Positions 62,327 to 64,000 of a stretch of 64,000 nucleotides of DNA are shown one piece after another. This DNA comes from an uncultured Bacteroidota bacterium (lineage in GTDB: Bacteria; Bacteroidota; Rhodothermia; Rhodothermales; UBA10348). Location of the stretch: assembly GCA_937876355.1 (NCBI GenBank), contig CALFHN010000145.1:1-64000 (forward strand). Direction: 5' to 3'. The position numbers were made by a program, and so were the translations under genes. The notes under the pieces were generated by a model. It was not told where the DNA came from, did not search any database, and saw nothing but the letters and a program-made list of their open reading frames with translations. Numbering within the stretch: position 1 is the first letter of the stretch; the number at the start of each line of letters is the position of its first letter.

Positions 62327-63916
62327 TTATTCCGGAAGTTTGGGGGCAACCAAGACTACTTTTTCGCGCTCAACTAAGACTGCGCCAGGAAGGGCTTTTC
62401 GCGGTTTTCGGACGTATTTGCGCTCGACAACAATAACAGGGACAAGTGCACTAGGGCGAGCCTTGCTGTGCCACGCTGCGATGGCAGCTGCTTGTTCTAT
62501 GATCTTCTTGGAAGGTTTATCCTCTCGGCCTCGAAGCCTAAGAATGGTATGAGAGCCCGCCACACCACGGGCATGGAGCCACAAATCATACTTCCGTGAG
62601 TCTCGCAGGGTCAATTGGTCGTTTTGTTTTGCATTTCTTCCGACCCACACCTCGTACCCGTCATCCAAGACATAACGTCGATAAGGGACGATATCTGGAT
62701 CATCGGGACTTGCTCGAAGTGCTCTCAACCAGGTTTCATGTTTTGTTTGGAACTTCGTTACGTTTTCTACGGTGTCTAAATGTAACGCCTCATCTAACAG
62801 TTTTTCGAGGTCGGCAGCCGTTTTTTGCAAAGACTGTAGTCGCTCCAACGACACTTCCCGAGCCGCGCGTGCTGCTTTGGCTTTTTCATAGTAGCGGCCA
62901 GCGTTCTCAATTGCGGAACGATTGGGGTCCATTACGATCAACACGTCCGGGCCTTCAGAAATTATATCTGGTACGGTAACGTGAAGGCTGCCGGGGGTAT
63001 ACAGTCTAGGCTGCGCCATGAGTAAGTGGCCCATTTTTTCATGCAGGTCAGCTCGACTGGGCTTGTCCAATTCCAAAACTACCTTGCCAAGGCTCTTCCG
63101 AGCTCCCACCGCTCTAACCTTGATAGATTTAAGCAAGGGATCATACAACCCTGAGAATCGCGTGACGGCCATTTTCCGCCGTGCACAGACACAAACAGCC
63201 TGGTCGACCGATTCAAATTCTTCCGGTTCAAGACCTAGAGAACTCAGAAATATGGTTGAAAAAAATGGAATGCGCCCCTCACCCCAATAAACCAATGATT
63301 TGGGACTATCAAGCTCATCCAACATTTGTAGAATCGAAGCGGACAGAATCTGAGGATCCTCTATTGGGCCTGTCCTGCTCCACAACTCTTCAATTAGTGC
63401 CTTAGGGAAAAGTGGGACCAATGTTTTTAAATGTTTTCCCTTGGACAGATGCGCCTCGATTTCCTCAGGTGTTGGTGGTGGGGGCGCGATTCTCAATTCC
63501 GGTATCGCAGCATTCGAACCTCGAAATGACGAAAGAGTCTTATTTGGGCCATGCCTAAAAAAAACATTGGCACGAGGTCCGTAAATGGCAAAATGGACTG
63601 AATCTCCTGAGGTTAGCCTGAGAATGACCATTCGGTCCCTCTGCGCCAATTCTATTCCCGCCACTTGCTGATTCCGAAGTGGCGCAAAAACGTCTACAAC
63701 GTTTTTGCGCCATCGATTGGATCCCGAATACATGAACAAGTGTCTGAGCGGTGCCTGTACAGAAGCATTGAGTGACCACTGGGCCCCCTCTGAGGTTTCG
63801 AATACCAGAATCAAGCTTCCTTTGTGTTGGGAATACCCTTCTACGACAACAGCGCCAGCGAGACGGGGGCCCCACTCTTCGATAAGAGCGCGAAGTGTGT
63901 AATAATTGGTGAGCAC
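62327..63916 (-). CDS. NFACT family protein (RqcH / fibronectin-binding-like)
   Basis: The 529-aa product (GTG start) has an N-terminal NFACT-N domain (YYTLRALIEEWGPRLAGAVVVEGYSQ, RHLFMYSG), a helical and coiled-coil middle (YYEKAKAARAAREVSLERLQSLQKTAADLEKLLD) and a C-terminal NFACT-R/DUF814 domain: GYEVWVGRNAKQNDQLTLRDSRKYDLWLHARGVAGSHTIL, then KYVRKPRKALPGAVLV. RqcH proteins tag stalled nascent chains on 50S subunits with alanine. This copy keeps the NAKQND and DLWLHAR motifs. It is convergent with nirK, 12 bp apart. Confidence 0.88.
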   Translation of the reverse strand: MLTNYYTLRALIEEWGPRLAGAVVVEGYSQHKGSLILVFETSEGAQWSLNASVQAPLRHLFMYSGSNRWRKNVVDVFAPLRNQQVAGIELAQRDRMVILRLTSGDSVHFAIYGPRANVFFRHGPNKTLSSFRGSNAAIPELRIAPPPPTPEEIEAHLSKGKHLKTLVPLFPKALIEELWSRTGPIEDPQILSASILQMLDELDSPKSLVYWGEGRIPFFSTIFLSSLGLEPEEFESVDQAVCVCARRKMAVTRFSGLYDPLLKSIKVRAVGARKSLGKVVLELDKPSRADLHEKMGHLLMAQPRLYTPGSLHVTVPDIISEGPDVLIVMDPNRSAIENAGRYYEKAKAARAAREVSLERLQSLQKTAADLEKLLDEALHLDTVENVTKFQTKHETWLRALRASPDDPDIVPYRRYVLDDGYEVWVGRNAKQNDQLTLRDSRKYDLWLHARGVAGSHTILRLRGREDKPSKKIIEQAAAIAAWHSKARPSALVPVIVVERKYVRKPRKALPGAVLVEREKVVLVAPKLPE

Positions 63917-63937
63917 GACGCGCCTATTCGAAAATGA

Positions 63938-64000
63938 TTACTTCTTTTTTTGAGGGCGGCTTTGAGATTCTGCGATCGTGGAAAGAATCCAGATTGCGGC
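63938..64000 (-). CDS. Possible C-terminal end of a gene cut by the window edge
   Basis: A minus-strand frame enters from the edge and ends at TAA 63938, giving a short tail (AAIWILSTIAESQSRPQKKK). A lysine-rich end and the same direction as its neighbour make it plausible. A plus-strand frame from ATG 63934 is also open to the edge, so the choice is not secure. Confidence 0.25.
   Translation of the reverse strand, partial: AAIWILSTIAESQSRPQKKK

Noticed and set aside
1-64000. CRISPR array, prophage or insertion sequence
   Set aside because: No regular spaced repeats, phage structural genes, transposase or integrase frames were found in the translations given.

Overview
The window looks like a chromosomal segment of a Gram-negative bacterium of the FCB group. 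I infer Rhodothermota/Balneolota or a related marine Bacteroidota lineage. The grounds are a TonB-dependent receptor with an N-terminal carboxypeptidase-regulatory-like domain, PadR-linked ABC permeases with a prefix domain, a bactofilin next to an M23 peptidase, FG-GAP and choice-of-anchor B proteins, a split F-type ATPase operon with a long secreted N-terminus on subunit a, and weak use of Shine-Dalgarno sites. No prophage, transposase, integrase or CRISPR array was seen. Genes lie on both strands and most are ordinary housekeeping or envelope genes.

Layout. 1-10 kb: a partial DUF3224 gene, a secreted lectin-like protein, a tolC-macA-macB(ATPase) efflux run without its permease, a PrcB-like lipoprotein, marC, uvrB and an amidohydrolase lipoprotein. 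10-14 kb: a TonB-dependent receptor, then hisF-hisIE. 14-19.5 kb is a zone of decay: two broken padR genes and a broken ABC permease joined tail to tail, an intact DPP4-like peptidase, a methyltransferase with no canonical start where homology puts it, and a frameshifted ada. 19.6-25 kb: an MFS transporter, a small membrane protein, tRNA-Ser(GCT), a cyclase, ilvE, a carboxymuconolactone-decarboxylase-like gene and one hypothetical gene. 25-33 kb: a minus-strand run M23 peptidase, bactofilin, AtpZ, AtpI-like, a, c, b, delta, alpha, gamma. The beta and epsilon genes are not here. rpsT is divergent from this run. 33-36.6 kb: two OmpA-family envelope proteins and queG. 36.6-45 kb: a packed minus-strand run ending in a large PAS histidine kinase and including an MFS exporter, lysS, a peptidyl-prolyl isomerase and a Memo-family protein.

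45-54 kb is the most unusual part. Two paralogous secreted proteins of about 785 residues each join an N-terminal FG-GAP-type beta-propeller region to a C-terminal choice-of-anchor B/LVIVD region. They flank a two-gene operon for a lipoprotein and a di-heme cytochrome c peroxidase/MauG-like lipoprotein. The second paralog sits downstream of an ECF sigma factor and a putative anti-sigma factor. This is my best candidate for an undescribed envelope system, but its function is inference from gene context only.

54-64 kb: holA, a hypothetical gene, nuoI, der, an EcsC-family gene, a sigma-54 response regulator, uppP, a solitary copper nitrite reductase with all copper ligands present, and an NFACT/RqcH-family gene. 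Function calls rest on reading the translations by eye. No database search was run.
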